A stretch of DNA of 64,000 bases from Rhea pennata (GCF_028389875.1 NC_084669.1:36246731-36310730); one strand, 5' to 3'; positions 35,401 through 49,600 are shown, counted from the first letter of the stretch. Notes: a model not told the origin generated them from the sequence alone. A program made the numbers and translations.

Positions 35401-38400
35401 GGGCTTCGCCTTCCAGAAACCCTTGGCTGAAGTCACCATGGCTGTGGTGGCCACCCGTCTGCTGAAGGACAGCTGCACGCAACGTCCCAGCAGCCACAGC
35501 ACCCTGGGGACGCCCAGGGCTGCTCTGCCATCTGCTCCGGGGCACCAAGGCTGTGGGCCGAGTGAAACATCTGCCTGCATTGCCTGCGTGGGGATTAATC
35601 TGTCCCGGGAACTGAGGGGCAGTGATTTCTGGAGGAGACCAGTGAAACCGAGCCTGTCAGGCTGTCTCCTGGGGGAGCCAAGCCCTGCAAAATCCTTGGG
35701 GCAGTGAGGTGACGGAGCCGTCTGTTTGTATTTCTCAGTTTCTCTTTCTACTTTTTTTTTTTTTTATTTTTTTGTCTTTATTTTTAAACAGATTCCTCCA
35801 TCCCATCCCTACGGGCGTCTCTTCTGTACTTGTGGTTTAACTTGTGCAAGCCCTAGACCCCTCTCACTGGCCGCTAACAGGTTAAAGTTTCCTGTTGCCC
35901 AAAACAGGATTTCCTGGTGTCGAAACCCTGAATTTGCAGAAGCAATCAGTTCGGAGGATGGCTTTTCTGAAACGCTTCCGCCAGCACTCCTAAGCTATTG
36001 CAGGCTTTTCCACCCACCCCCTTTCCTGCCCAATGACAAGTCTGTGCTTGGGTTTTTTTTTAACAAAAAAGAAGGTGAGTAGGTCTTCTGCAGAGCCTGG
36101 GCAGGGACGCAGGTCCCTTTAAGGGCAGAGAGATGCGAATGGAGATGTGACCCGGGCTCCGGTGTGAAACACTGGAAGGAAACCCACGCCTGCTCTGCTC
36201 TGCGGGAGGGCGGCGCGCTGCCGGCTCGCAGGTCTTGCCAGGGGAGCGGAGACGGTGTGTGGGTGTGCGTCACTGCGCCCAGCTGCGTGGGGCACGGGGG
36301 TTTGAGGAGATGAAACCGTGTAGGCACATGTCAAGTATTTACGGTCATCTCTACACCCTCAAGCAGAGACTGGGGCAGCATCACAACAACCCGGTCCTGT
36401 GTCTGCCAAGCCAAGCTAACCTACTTTGAGAACGATGGGGCCAGGGTGTCCAAAGAACAGCACTGCAGGGCTAGAGCTGTATTCGGAGCTCTACGTGGGC
36501 AGGGCAGTGGTTCATATGGCCAAGAAAAGATGGCTGCAACCACCTTGATCCTCAAAGCAAGCAACAGCAATAGCAGACAGCAGGGCCTGGATTATCTGAT
36601 GACTATTTTGCTCCCCAAATCGCTGCATGGACAAGAAAGATGTGAGGGCATGCATGCATCTGTGCACGTGCTGGGAGCTGGGCATCCCTGGGGAGACTCA
36701 GCCACCAATGGTGCATCTCCGCTCACCAAGAGGGTCCCCAGCGATGATGCTGTACTCCACTTGCCCGTTGGGCCCCGAGTCTCCATCGTGGGCCAGGAAG
36801 GTCCACACGCGTGGGCCTGGTTGCCCTTCCGTGATGTCGAAGGGTCCCTCGTAGGGCCGCGGAAAGGTGGGCTGGTTGTCATTGATGTCATTGAGGTTTA
36901 CCAACACCTGCAGACAAGGCCAGAGAGTAGGGAACGATGAACGGAGAGGACTCGAAGCAGAGACCAGCCAGCTGATCTTGGGCCATGAGCACGGAAAGAC
37001 AAGGACAGCAGGGAGGCAGAGACGGCAGGGAGAGAGATCTTTTATTAGATCAACTTTCACTTTTAGGATAAAGAGATGAGTTAACCCCTCACTAGACCTC
37101 ATCGTGCATGATGGAATGTCCCTGCCTGAGGAGGAGACTCCCTGGCGGCTAATAATAGGTTGAGCTTATGGAGCACTGACAGACTCTTTCTCCTCCACTT
37201 GGCACCTCTCTCTTCTACCTGGCCACAGAAGTGGTACAGATAGTTATGGGAAAGATACTGAAAATTAGGAATTTTTCAACCGCCTGACTAAAAGCATAGC
37301 AAAACCCATCAGGTGGACATCTGGCATTGCTTAATCCAATCTTTAAAGAAAAGCATATCTGAGTTTCTGCTCTGTTTCATAGCAGCAGAGAAAACAAATC
37401 CTGGCAGGCCTTATCAGAGTGATGGATCACTTGGAATCTTAAATAATTACTAAGTCTTCTCCTAAAAGTTATGTTTTCATAGTGCCTTGGCAGCAACTCC
37501 ATGGCCTGTGTAGAGAGGGTTTTTTTTTATCCCTTCTCCTACCTTTAGTGCTTGTTACTTTCTATGTTCATTTTCTTCCTCATGGCCAAAGGAGAAGAAA
37601 GCCCTGCCTTTGCCTGCAGCAGATAGCAGTTGCCCCTTTCCATGAAGCCAGTAAACCCCCAGGTTTTGAGGTTTCCACTGTAGGTTGCCTGTGTGAGCAA
37701 GGAATCTGTAGCGGTACCAGATTTACACATTTGAGGACTTCTCATCTACCCAAGCAGCATGGGGCACAGGGCTGTGAGGCTCACAGGGATAGATTTTATC
37801 TGCTGAAATCTCTCATACTGATATCTCTTTTTCTCTGCACACAAGAACTTATCTTCTTTTGGAGGACTAGAAAGTGCTTGGCTCCATATCTGAGTGAAAC
37901 ATAGTGGTCCATGATAAGAAGCCAGAGGAAAAGATACAACGGGTCCCTTCCACCTGCAAACTCTGAAATCATCCTTGACACGGGCAACATCTGTTGTATG
38001 ACTCACTGATTTTTGATTTAGGTCCCAAAACAATTAGTGCATTCAAATCCCATAAAACATTGGCTTTGGAGCTGCTACCATACTGCTCCCCACACTTTGA
38101 ACAGAGCACTTTAGTTCAGGTCACTACAGTGCAGCGGAGACAGAAGTGCTGCAGAGGAAGTAAAGAACGCCCGGAGGTTTTAAATAACCTCTGTATATGC
38201 TTGGATGGAGGATGGACAAAAAAGACACCTGAAAAGCAGACAAAGAGCAAAAAAGGATGAGAGAGAAATGAATGCTATAGAAATGCTGTATTATTTACCA
38301 TCCCTTCACGCAAGAAGAACTGAGAGGAGAAGGAGAAGATGCAAGGCAACTTAAATGAAATTCAGGGACGTTATTCTGTCTGCAGCACCAAGTAACTGGG

Positions 38401-41400
38401 CTAACTAACCAGTAGGTTAATTAGGTAAACTACAGTAAACACAGATTTTTGCATAGCAGCCAGTCAACGCTAAGCAGTACTTCTGGGTTTTGCAACCCTG
38501 CCCCAGGTGATGGAGCAGGGCTGCAGCAACTTGTCAACCTGCCTTTAGCTGGGAAAAGCAGCTGGTGACTCCTGGGAAAAAGATGTGAAACTGTACTCCA
38601 GAGGGGGGACCCCAAGACCCCAGAGATGTCACTGTGTCGCAACCCCTCTAGCCAGACGCGGCCGGCAGCTCCCTACCGTGGTGGTGGACGTCAGCCGGCG
38701 TGAGAGGAGGGGGCACTGGTCTGTGGCCGTGACGATCAAGGTGTATCGCCCGTGGCTGATCTCGTAGTCCAGCTCCTTCACGGTGCGGATCTGCCCCTGA
38801 AACGCGACGGCAGCACGGAGGGGGTAAGGAGGACGCGTGGTGGGGCCGAGCAGGACGGGGGCCGGCGTCCTTACTGACCGTGGCGCTGTCGATGTGGAAG
38901 GTGCCCAGGATGTTGCCTTCGGTGATGGCGTAGGCGACGGTGCCGTTGGGCCCCTCGTCCTGGTCGCGGGCCCAGACGGTGACGAGGGTGGCGTTGAGCG
39001 TGTCGGGGCCCTCGTCCAGCGTGACCTCGTACAGCGGCTGCTGGAAGGCGGGAGCGTTGTCGTTCTCGTCCAGGATCGTGACGACAACCGTGGTCGTCGC
39101 CTGCGGGACACGGAGACGCCGCGCGTGGGGAACGCGCCAGGGGACGCAAGCGGGACACGCGAAATGCTGCTGCGAACTGCAGCGAGCCGTGGCGCTGGGC
39201 ACGTTCCCAACGCAAGGCACCTCCTGTTGGCGCTCCGGTACGGAGACCGGCCTGGAGAAACAAAATCTGACCGATGTTCCCGAGCAAACCACACCTCCGG
39301 GACTGCTCTCCTCTTCGCCCTGTGGTGGGCCATACCAGCGAGACCGCTACGGCACACCAAAACCCAGTGATTTAACCACATCGCTGTGTCTTACTCCTTT
39401 AGGAAGGGACCTTTGCGAGCCCGTCCCTTAACCTCAGAGATGCTCTGGCCACCATTACTGAGGGTGGCAACGTGGGAGGATGGAAAATGAGCAGAGATAC
39501 TGCCATGGTGGCTCAGAGGAAGGCTAAAAGTGAGTGCCCTGGGCAACTGGGCCACCTCCTTCTGGGTTGCACGATCCAGCTGCTAAGCCACGCTTTGCCA
39601 CTTTGCAGGGCAAGCCTCTATCCCTCCTTTTCCAGCTTTAAATGACCGTGTCTAGGCATCTTCTTGGAGGCGGGACGCAGCAGGACGGCCGAGGTCTCTG
39701 CCCTTCCCACGCATCCCAGTGGGGCGAGACAGGGTATCGCTCGGCTTCGACGCCAGCTGCAGAAGAGCGAAAGATCCCCCGGCCGTCACGCTTAAACCTG
39801 CCCCAGTCAGAAGTCTCTTCCTGCCTGACAGGGGTGACATTTTTCACGGGAGCTTCGCAGAGGTGCTCGCAGTAAAAAGAAAAACGCACGCCACACACTA
39901 CTAATCAGCTACTTTTCTGTACCGCTACGTGCTCAAACTTTCAGAGCAGGTTAGCAGCAGTTTCATGTGGTTTGCAAGCCTTCACGTGACGCGGGGCTCC
40001 ACTCTCCAGGGAACGCGAGCCTCCCTGGGCCCTCCGCTGCAGCCGCCCGGCTCCGAGCTCCCAGCTCTCCTCCCGAGCCCACCGAACTCGGCCGGAAACC
40101 CCGGGAGAGAAGCGGCCGCCTCGCAGAACTACGGGAGTTCGGAGCCAGATGTTTTCTTGGCTTTTCCGGGGCTGCGGACCTGAAGCCCAGAGCCTGAGCG
40201 GCGGCCGGGAGCGTGGCAGAAACGCTGGAGCACCGCGCGGAGCCTCGTCCCGCGGCGGGGACCCGGGGGCCAGGGGCCGGCTGGCCGGCCTGCGGGCCCC
40301 GCTCCAGATGAGCCAGCTGCTCCAGATGTGCGCGGCCGCGGCCGCGGCCGCGGCCGGGGCGGCCCCCGGCTCCTTCCTCCCGCTCACCTCCTGGGGGTGC
40401 TCGCAGGTCTCTCGGCGGCTCCGCGGCATCTCAATGAAATTTCCTGTGCGCGCCGGGCTGGCGGCGGCCGCTCAGTGCCAGCGGGAGGCTCGGCCGAGGC
40501 GAACCGGCCAGCGAGGGCGAGCGCGGCGGATGGAGGTGCCCCCCAGGCCCGGCCGGCGCGGCGGGCGCCCGGCCCCGCGGCTCCTCGCCGCGCTCTGCCT
40601 GCTCGCTGCCCACGGTAAGCGCCAGCTTTTCGTTTGCTCTCCTGCCGGCAGCGGCGGGGCGGAAAAGCCGTTCGCCGTCACTCGGGCGCTACCTTCGCCC
40701 CGTGGCGCCCGCACGAGGAGTTTGGGGTGCCTGGCGGGGGGGTATGTGCTTTCTCGCCTGCCCCGCGATGCTTGGGCTTCGGAGGGGGGGGACGGGACCG
40801 AGTGCTTTACCTGACGTGCTCGGAGCAAAGGGGCCGTGGGGAGCTGCTGCGCTTGAAAACCCTCTTCTCCTGCAACTCGGTTTTTCCCCCTTCTCCCTTG
40901 GCTTTGATCTCATTTGCACGGCAGGAAAGCGACCCCCCCCCCCCGCCTTGCCGCCCCCTTGCCGGCTGCTCAGCATCCCGAGCTGCGGCCGGGAGAGAAA
41001 AGCTACCGTGTTCCCAGCTGACGTCTCCCCCGGCTCCGGCCCCGCGCTGCAAGGAGCCTTTCACGGGCCCCGGGGCGCCGGGCGCGGGGGCTCGCGCCCC
41101 GCACTGCGGGCTGCTTTCGGGGGATGCTCCGCTCCCTTCCCCGAGCGAGCTGGAGGCCGGCTGGGCTGCCGCTCCGCGCGCGGACCTGCGCCGGGCAAGC
41201 AGGGCTTCTCCGACAGCGGCTCGGGGGCTGGCTGCTGGAAGAGGCTCAGCGCCGACTGCACGCGCCGCTTGTCCGCGGGCGCCGGGGTAGGGAACGAGGC
41301 CGGAGAGGAGCACGGTCCCCCCCCCGTGCGGGGACAGCACGCGCACCGTATCGGGCTTAGCCCCCCCTCCGGTGCCAGCGCTGCCACCTGCGGGGCTTCC

Positions 41401-43645
41401 CCTGCCGAAAAGCCCCGCTTCGCCCCCGCCCACCCGCCCCGGTGCGCTTCAGAGCAGGAGAAAACGCGCGGTCGTCTCGCGCGCGCTCGGCCGCGGCGTC
41501 CCTGGCGGCCGGTGCGCCCGGGGGGGGGCGGCGGCAGCCCCACACGTGCCCGCCGACCTCGCCGGGACCCGCCGCCCTCCCCTGTGCCGCCGGGGCTCGG
41601 ACCAGAGCGGGCGAGCGGCCGACACCTCGGCCTCTGCACCTGGGCGCTCCCAAGCAGGCGCCGGAGCCCCGGGGATCCCCGTGCCTGTCGTCGGCGGGCG
41701 GGCACAACGTGAAGCCCGGCAGGGTCCGCACGCTCGCAAGGTGCTGGAAGGGCGGTTTCCTCCAATAGAGCCCTGGCTTCCCTTCCCCGGGCTCCCCGGG
41801 GACCCCCGTCAATGGGACACTTCCCCTCGCAGCCCGGATCCGTACACACATCCCCGGCGCCTTTTGTGCTCAGCTCGCCGCAAACGAGGACGGAGAAGCA
41901 ACGGGGCCGGGGAGGCGGTGGTGGTGGTGGCGGCACCTCCGCAAGCGGTGCCAAGGACGCTGCGGGCCGGCGCGGCGCAGGCGCGGGTGTGGGGCCCGGC
42001 TCGGCCGGCGGGCTGCTCCGCCGCTCCCCGCCTTTGGTTGCCACCTACTAGATAGAGCAAGTGAGAAACCTCAAAGCAAAGCTGCGGTGCAGCTGATGGA
42101 ACAACAGGATGTTACCAAAATAAGAGACCGTCTTGCCCTAATAATACCACCTGCCCTGCAGCGAGCCAAGCCCGGGAGCCTCCTTCCCCCAGCGCGGTCG
42201 GAGAGCCGGCGCAGGGCTTCCCGCTTTTGCTGATGTAAGGAGGGGCCGAGGTGCTACGGCCCGCCGCAAGTGCGGGGCCGAAGGACGGGGCCGAGGGGCG
42301 CGCCGGGCGCTGCCCTTCCCTCACCGCCGGCCCGGCCGCCCTCGCGCAGCAGCGAGCAGCTGCTAACAGCTTTCCGAAACCCCGCGCGGGGTGGGGGCCG
42401 CTCCTCCCCGGCGTGCTATTTTTTTTTTGTTTGTTTTTTGTTTTTTGGTCTCATTTACGCCGCGTGCCTGCCCGCTTTGCCACGGCGCTCTCTCCGCGCA
42501 GGCGGGGCGGCGGCGTTCCTGGTGACGGCGCCCTACGGGCTCTGCGTCTGCCCGGAGGGGCAGAACGTCACGCTGACGTGCCGCGTCAGCGGGCCCCTCG
42601 CCGACCGCCACGACCTGCTCTACAAGACCTGGTACTTCAGCGGCGACGGCGACCAGAGCTGCTCCGACAAGAGGCACGTCCGCAACGCCACCGACAGGGA
42701 GCTGCGGCACGAGCCGGGCCGGCGCCGCGGGCCGCCGGCCAACGGCACCGGCGCCCCGCCGCACCCGCACCCGCACGGCGTGGAGCTCCTCCTCGACCGC
42801 CACGGCGCCTTCCACATCGTCGTGACGAACCTGACGCCGGGCGACAGCGGGAATTACTGCTGCTACGCGGCCGAGGCGCACCGGGAGCACAGCAAGCTGC
42901 ACACGCGGCGGGTGGCCCACGGCGTGGTGGAGCTGCGCATCCGGCAGGGTGAGCGGGGCTCCCGCGCGCCCGGCAGCCCCTCGCCCTGCGTCGGGGCTGC
43001 AGAGCGGCGCCCGCGGCCCTGCCCGCTCTCGCCCCGCCGGCGGGAGCCGCGGCCGAGCATCCCCACGGCGAACCGCCCGCTGCTGGGACCCGCTGGCGTC
43101 CCGGCGCGTCCCCTGAGCTCTTCTCTCGGTCTCCGCAGGCCGAGGAGTGCCGCAGAACTGCACCTTTCACGCCGCCGCGGGCAAAGGTAGGGCCGCGCAC
43201 CCGCGCCCCAGCCTCCCCGGGCACTGCGGCTCCGCTGCCCGGCCCAGAGCGGAGGCGCCGGGTTTCCCAGGGGAGCCGCCCCAAATCAGAGCCGGGGAGC
43301 CGCCGGGCGCAGCGCCTGGCCCGGCGCCCCGCTCCTCCCTTCCAGCTCTGCCCTTCGCCTGGGCGCCGGGCGAGGAAGAGGAGCGGAGCCCGCCGCCGCC
43401 AAGCCCGGGCTCCAGCTCCGCCTTCTCCTTCCCCGGCAGATATCACGGCCGCCGCACTGGCGACGGGGGCCTGCATCGTGGGCATCCTCTGCCTGCCCCT
43501 CATCCTGCTCCTCATCTACAAGCAGAGGCAGGCGGTCAGCAACAGGCGTACGTATCCCGCGGGATGGCCGCCGGGCCACCCCCTCCTTTTTTTCCCCCAT
43601 TAATTAGCAGTTTCCATTCATCTCATCCAAACTGCCTTTAAGAGA

Positions 43646-43677
<32 letters not shown>

Positions 43678-46600
43678 AGGGGAACTAGTTGCTTGGGAAA
43701 TTAGGAAAACAGAAACAAACCAACCCACGCAGGGAAAAGGAGCAAAGGGCCGCTCGGATTTAACCCCTGGGCCGCCGCTGGGGCCGCCCGGCGCCCTGAC
43801 GCGGCCTTCTCGCTCCCTTCGCAGGCGCTCACGAGCTCGTCCGGATGGAGAGGTGAGGAAAGTCGCGGCTCCCCGCGGCGCCGTGCTCCCCCCCCCCCAC
43901 GCCCCGCGAGGGGTCTTCGCCCCTCCGCCGCCGGGGCGCGTCCTCGCTCGCGGCCGAACCCGCCGCCCTAAAGAGGCTCCCGCAGTGAAAATGCAAACGA
44001 GCGGTAACCTCAGCCGCCGGCGGGTCCCTCCGACCTTAAAAAAGGAAGAAACTAAGAAAAAAAGCCGCGATCCGAGCGGGGAAAGGAGTGGGACGGAGCG
44101 GCCCAGCCTCACGCTGCCCCCCACCTCCCCGCCCCGCTTCTTCTCTCCCGCAGCAGCGCGCAGGGCATCGAAAACCCCGTCTTCGAGGCCGTGCCCGGCG
44201 GCGGCGGCGGCGGCGGCGCCGAGACGTGGCCCCGGGCGCCGCTCGCCTACGCGCCCGCCCGGCAGGCGTCCGAGTCCGGCCGGCACCTGCTCTCCGAGCC
44301 CAGCACCCCGCTGTCGCCGCCGGGCCCCGGCGAATGCTTCTTCCCCACGCTGGGTGAGAGTGAGGGGCGGGAGGAAAGAGGCAAAAACCCCCCCAAAACC
44401 CCAAAGGGAGGGGTCAGCTGGGAAGGGGGGAGTGGGAGCAACCCCCTGCTAAATACTCCCTGGAAACCTTGCATGAGGTTCCCATCCCGCTCCAGGACTT
44501 TGGAGGCGGGAAGGGCTCAAGGTCCCCCTCGCCGCAGCCAGAAAAGCCCAGGGGGACGCGAGGCCGGGCTGGGGGGACGACGACGACGCGGGAGGGCGGC
44601 TGGCGGGTTGCAAGGCGTCCCCGAGCCCGCCCGCCGTTTTCCCGGCGCTTAACCCGCGCCCTCTGCCCTCTTCCAGATCCCGTTCCCGACTCCCCGAACG
44701 CGCTGACGGCCTAGGGACGCCGGGGGGCTCACGCCGCGCGGGATCCCTGCCCGCCGCCCGCTCCGGGCCCTGCCCCGGCCGACGACGCGACCCTCTCTCC
44801 CGTGGGTTTCCGCCTTCCCCGCCGTTTCGGCGGAGCGGGGCGCGCGCGAGCGTGCGCGGACGTCGGCGCCTCGCCTTTTTTTTTGTTTTGTTTTGGTTTT
44901 TTCCTTACGGACTGCGCCCTCGGCGAGGCGGGCGGCGCTTCCCACCCGCGCCTAAATCCCCGGGGCCGGATAGCAGCAAGCAGCCGCTGGCCCCCAGCAC
45001 CGCCGCGGAGGCTGCCGAGAAGGGGCAGACGGGCCCAGCTCGGGAGGTCCGGGGGCTCAGCCGCGGCTGCGAGCTGCCGCCGGTCCTGCCGGAGACGTCC
45101 CTCGCCGGCGCTCCTCGACTCTCCGCACTGGCAAACCCTTCCGAGGATTTAACTTATTATCACGGGTTCAACCCGGGCAACATTAACCTGTTCCTACGCC
45201 GGCGGCCGTGCGAGCCTTTTCCGTATGGTGACGTGCTTTCTGTCCACGTCTGCCTGCGAGACAAAACCGGCCAGCACTTTGCTAACTTCTTCTTTTCTTT
45301 TCTCTTTTTTTCTTTTTTTTCTTTTTTTTTTTTTTTTGGCAAAACAGGAAGGGGAGAGGTGCCCTCCCTCTGCAGGATTCCTCCTCCCCCACCAGGGGCT
45401 GGAGGCTGCCAAGGACTTTGGAGGCTGCCGCGCGTCCAGCTGGCCCCGGCAGCGCGCGGCCGGGGAGGAGGCTCGTTCCCGCCGCGCAGCTGGAGATCAG
45501 GCGTTTCGTTTCCGGCAGAATTTACGTGGCTCTTTGCTTAATTATCACAGTCGGTTAAAAAAGAAAAAAAAAAGATGCTTGTGATTTTTTTTTTTTTTTT
45601 TTTAACGTGTACAGACGCTCCGAAGTGCTCTGGGGGGGAGCCCGCACCTCCGAGGAGGGAAATGCCCACACCGAGGAGAAACGGTCCCACGGGAGCGAGT
45701 GAGCGCGTGTGCAGCAGCCGCGGGGCTCCCCGCAAACGCGCGCGCCTCCGCCGCCTCGCGAGCGCCCCGCTCCAGGGGGGCCTGACGCCTTCCTGCGGGG
45801 AGGACCCGCTCGGCGCCGGGAGCAGGGCTCCGCAGACGCGTGCCCGCGTGGGGAAGAGGCGGCTTCCGCTCTGCTGTTTCCTCTTCTGATTTTTTGTTGC
45901 TGTTGTGTTTCTCCCCTACGCTCGCTCACGCCTTGCTTTTGCTTTTTTTTTTTTTTTTTTTTGCCTTTTTTTTTTTCCGTACCGCCTTTCCTGTTTGCAG
46001 CCCTGCGGCTCCCGTTACGTAAGGCCCCACCTGAGCCGGCGCTCCCCCCTCTTCTCCCTCGGCCCCCCCACTCCACTCTCCGGCCCCTTTCCCGGCACTG
46101 GGGACACGGGCGCGAGCGAACCGCCCCGGGAAGCCAAGGCAAAGCGGCGCGTACGGACGCGGTGACCTGGAAAAAATCCCGGGGGGAGGCGAGGCCGGCT
46201 GGCGCGGCGCTCGCGGGAGGCGGCGAAGGGGCGGCGGCGCTTCGTCCGAACTTGCGGTTCGGAGCGGGCGGCCCGGAAGGGAACCGGCGCCCGGGCGCCC
46301 GCCGCGCCGTGGCCCCCGCCCGCCGAGGCTCGGTCCTGCTCCCAAACGCCCCGCAGAGCCCTCGCTGAGCGAAGCGACCCCCCGGGGCTGCCCTGCGGCG
46401 TGCCCCGGGCCGAGCAGCAAGGCCTCCAGGTCGCCGTTCTCCAGCTCCCGGAGGTTTTCTCTCCCCCGGAGCTTTTTGGGGTAAACGGCTCCCGTTTGTC
46501 ATCAGTATTTCCCCCTTTTGCAGCTGCCTGTGGCCCCCGACTGCTCGTTTTTCTGAGAAGGGGCCACTCTCGCGCCCGCTCTTACTCGCCCAGGTATTAC

Positions 46601-49600
46601 GGCTCACCCCGGGCTTCCTAGCCCGCTCCCGGCTCAGTTTCTTCTGCCTCTCCCACATGCACAAATCTCGATACGCTTGGAGGGAACTGCGAGCGACAAG
46701 CAACCAACTAACCCCCTTTTCTGCATTTGGCCCGTTGCACTCGTCCAGACCTATCCAAGTTTCCAGCAGGCGACAAACTCTTGACAGACGCGGTTTCCGA
46801 GGCCACCGCGGAGGACGTCGCCCGTCGCCACCGCGTGAAGCTCGGGACACGCTGCCGCCGAAGCTAGAACGTCCTCGAGCTCCGGAAAGGGCCCGGCTCT
46901 GTCAACACCCTCTGCGCCGGGTGCTCTGCTGCACCCCCAGCGCGGCAGCCTTTGACCGTCACCGGGGCTGCGGCGACGTGCAGGGACCGCGCGTCCCGAG
47001 CTGGAAGGACACGGCCCGACAAACCTGCTTGCTCGGCCGCAAAGCTGAAATTCCCTTGCTCCCGCCCGGATCCGCTGCGCCCAGCCCTGCGATGCTCTGT
47101 TAATACTCGCAGGCCGTTTGCGGGGGGACAGCAGTGACCGGAGGGTGGAAATCAGTGGAGTGGAAAGCGAAAGGGACGCAGCTCGCGGTCCGTATCAGCT
47201 CTGCCTCCCCCAGGAGATCGCTGCTCGGGGCACACACGACATCTCTGTTTCTCAGGATCTCACAGAGGTTCAGTAAAGGCCTCTTCTGCCTCACGAGCAC
47301 GGGCCGTACCTCAAAAACCCCAGTCCAAGCTGCACTACGTGCGAGGCTGCCGGGACCCCGCTCGTGTGGCACGAAATGATAAGCTCTGTCGCTCGTCCTT
47401 TCCAGCAACGGGCAGGAATAGGACATTCCCATGGCAACACGGCTTGCTGGCTCCGTGCACAGCATTCCTCGCCGGAGCAGCGCGGAGCGACATCCTCCCA
47501 CCAAGCAGCGCTCCCAGGGAGCCGGGCCACTGGGGACACGTCCATGGAAAGCTGCCGCCTCTCGCTTTGGGGGAAGAGACTGATTCAGACGTAATGCAAC
47601 TGCGGGGCACGGGAAAAGGACGGCGACGAACAGCTGGGCACGAGGGCGGAGAAGTTTGAGAGCGCAAAGTCCGAAGGCAGAGTTGCGAGCCCACGTCCTG
47701 CACCTCCCGCTTGCAACGCGTTTCCTCAAAATGCAGAGCAAGGCTTTGCGCGGAGAGCCCTGCCGGGGGACCAGAGAGATGGGGCGAGATAGCAGGCCGA
47801 GGCGGGGCAGGGGAAGGAGGGCAGCGCAGCACGCGCCGCGCCTGCGGCTCAGGGAGCCACCTTCGAGAGGGCCCCGCTCGTTGCCTCGCTTTGGAGGGAC
47901 CAGCCAGAGAGAGGCAGCAAAAGCTCTTGCCAGCACAAGGAGAAATGCACATAGTTTGTTCCCTCCTGGAAAACGCTGATTGCCTGGGACGTAACCCGGC
48001 TTTGTCGGCGCAGCCGCGTAGTGATCCACGCGCCAGCGGACACGCCGACCCGCGCAGGGGCTCGCAGTTCGAGGCTGCTGCTGAAGCCACTTCAGGGCAG
48101 ACAGAGCGAGGTGAAACGCAGGCTGCGAGCCGAGCAAAGACACCGCTGCTGTGTGCCGGCAGCTCTCGCGGGGTCGCGTTTCGAGAGCCCGGCACACGGG
48201 AGAGCTGTGAAGGTGCAAAGGGAAGCCAGCGCTTGGCCGTAGGACAGCAGGACTTCCCCAAATGTCCCAAAGCAACAGCTCTGGCTGCAGGAGAGGGTCC
48301 TGCCCGGCTCCTCCAGGAGAAGGCCTCCAAGGAGCCCTTGGGAAGCTCTGAGTCAGACGTGCACTTGGCAAACCGAGAATCTGAGTCACAGCCTGCGTTC
48401 TCCCCCACCTCCTCCTCCAAAAGCCAAGGCCTGGGCTGGCACAAGAGGAAGACCTCGCTTTCATTGCAGGCCCGAGACCTAACGTGACTCACCAAGGCGG
48501 ATCTGAAGTGGCCCCTCACTCCTTGGCACAAGGAGCACAGCTTTGCATGGGAATACCAAGTACAAACACAGCAGGGATGTGCAGCTGAGCATGGTGCACG
48601 GTGGCGCGAACAACGTGTCAGCGTGAGGCCACCAGCCAAGCATTGGTCATCAGATAAGCTCCCAGTTTCCAGGTCAACCTCATCCCCATTCCACGATTGA
48701 TGCCTCAGTGGCAAACACATGCAGAGAAGCGCTTCCCAGCTCCCTTCCCCTGGAAAAGCATGAGTCTCTTCTGGCTACTTACGGACAGGGACGGGTTGCC
48801 CTCGTCCTCCACGGTGACCACCAAGTGGTAGGAGCTCTGGCGCTCGCGGTCCGGCGGTGAGGGACGGGTGGAGATCTCCCCCGTGACGCGGTCCATGCGG
48901 AAGGTCAGGTCCTCATTGCCTTGGGTGATGTAGTAGGAGAGGACGCTGTTGAGGCCAATGTCCCGGTCGGTGGCGTGCACTTGGGCCACCGCGGTGCCTC
49001 CGCCGACGTTCTGGAGAGGAAGCAGTAGCGAGAGGGATGCTCGGAAGGAGACACCCACGAAAGCGTACGTGTAAAAGCTCTCTCATGGTAAAACCCTGGG
49101 GTTACAGCGCAGGTCCTGGCTCCGTTAATCAGCTTGAGGAGGCCCCGCTGCTAAGCAAGCTCGTCGTCCGGGCGATACAGCGGAGCGAAACGGATGCACC
49201 TCGCGATATATTCTAACACGCCGCAACACAAAATACCCAGACGCAACGCAGTTAACAGCAGACTTCTCGTTGGGAACAGCGCTTTGCAGGCCTGGGGGCG
49301 CTTTGGGCTCCCAAAGCGATGTGCTTCACAGCTGCCCCTTCCCCTGAGCAGCTAACCAGGACCGTGCTTTGCAGCGAGCCTGCTTTGCTGGAAGGGGCGC
49401 GCTTGGGCCCGGGGGGCCGAGCCCGCCGCTCACCTCGCTGACGCTGACGTTGTAGCCGGCGGGGCTGACGACGACGGGCGGGTTGTCGTTGACGTCGAGG
49501 ACGCTGACGCGCAGGGCGTGCTCCGTCCGGCGGGGCGGCGCGCCGCCGTCCGCCGCTTGGACCTGCGGGGCAGCGCGGCTAGCGGCGGCGGGGCCGCGGG

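Larger units (their letters stand above)
39980..42950 (+). promoter_or_regulatory. VSIR: CpG-rich region over VSIR promoter, exon 1 and IgV exon
   Basis: CpG-dense sequence begins just upstream of the VSIR start and continues through intron 1. It includes a CGGCCG repeat at about 40,330-40,357. A CpG-island promoter is inferred; no TATA box was seen. Edges are approximate. Confidence 0.55.

Noticed and set aside
45555-46850. Minus-strand open frame of about 431 codons downstream of VSIR
   Set aside because: It includes translated homopolymer tracts and GC-rich filler, with no recognisable domain or splice support.
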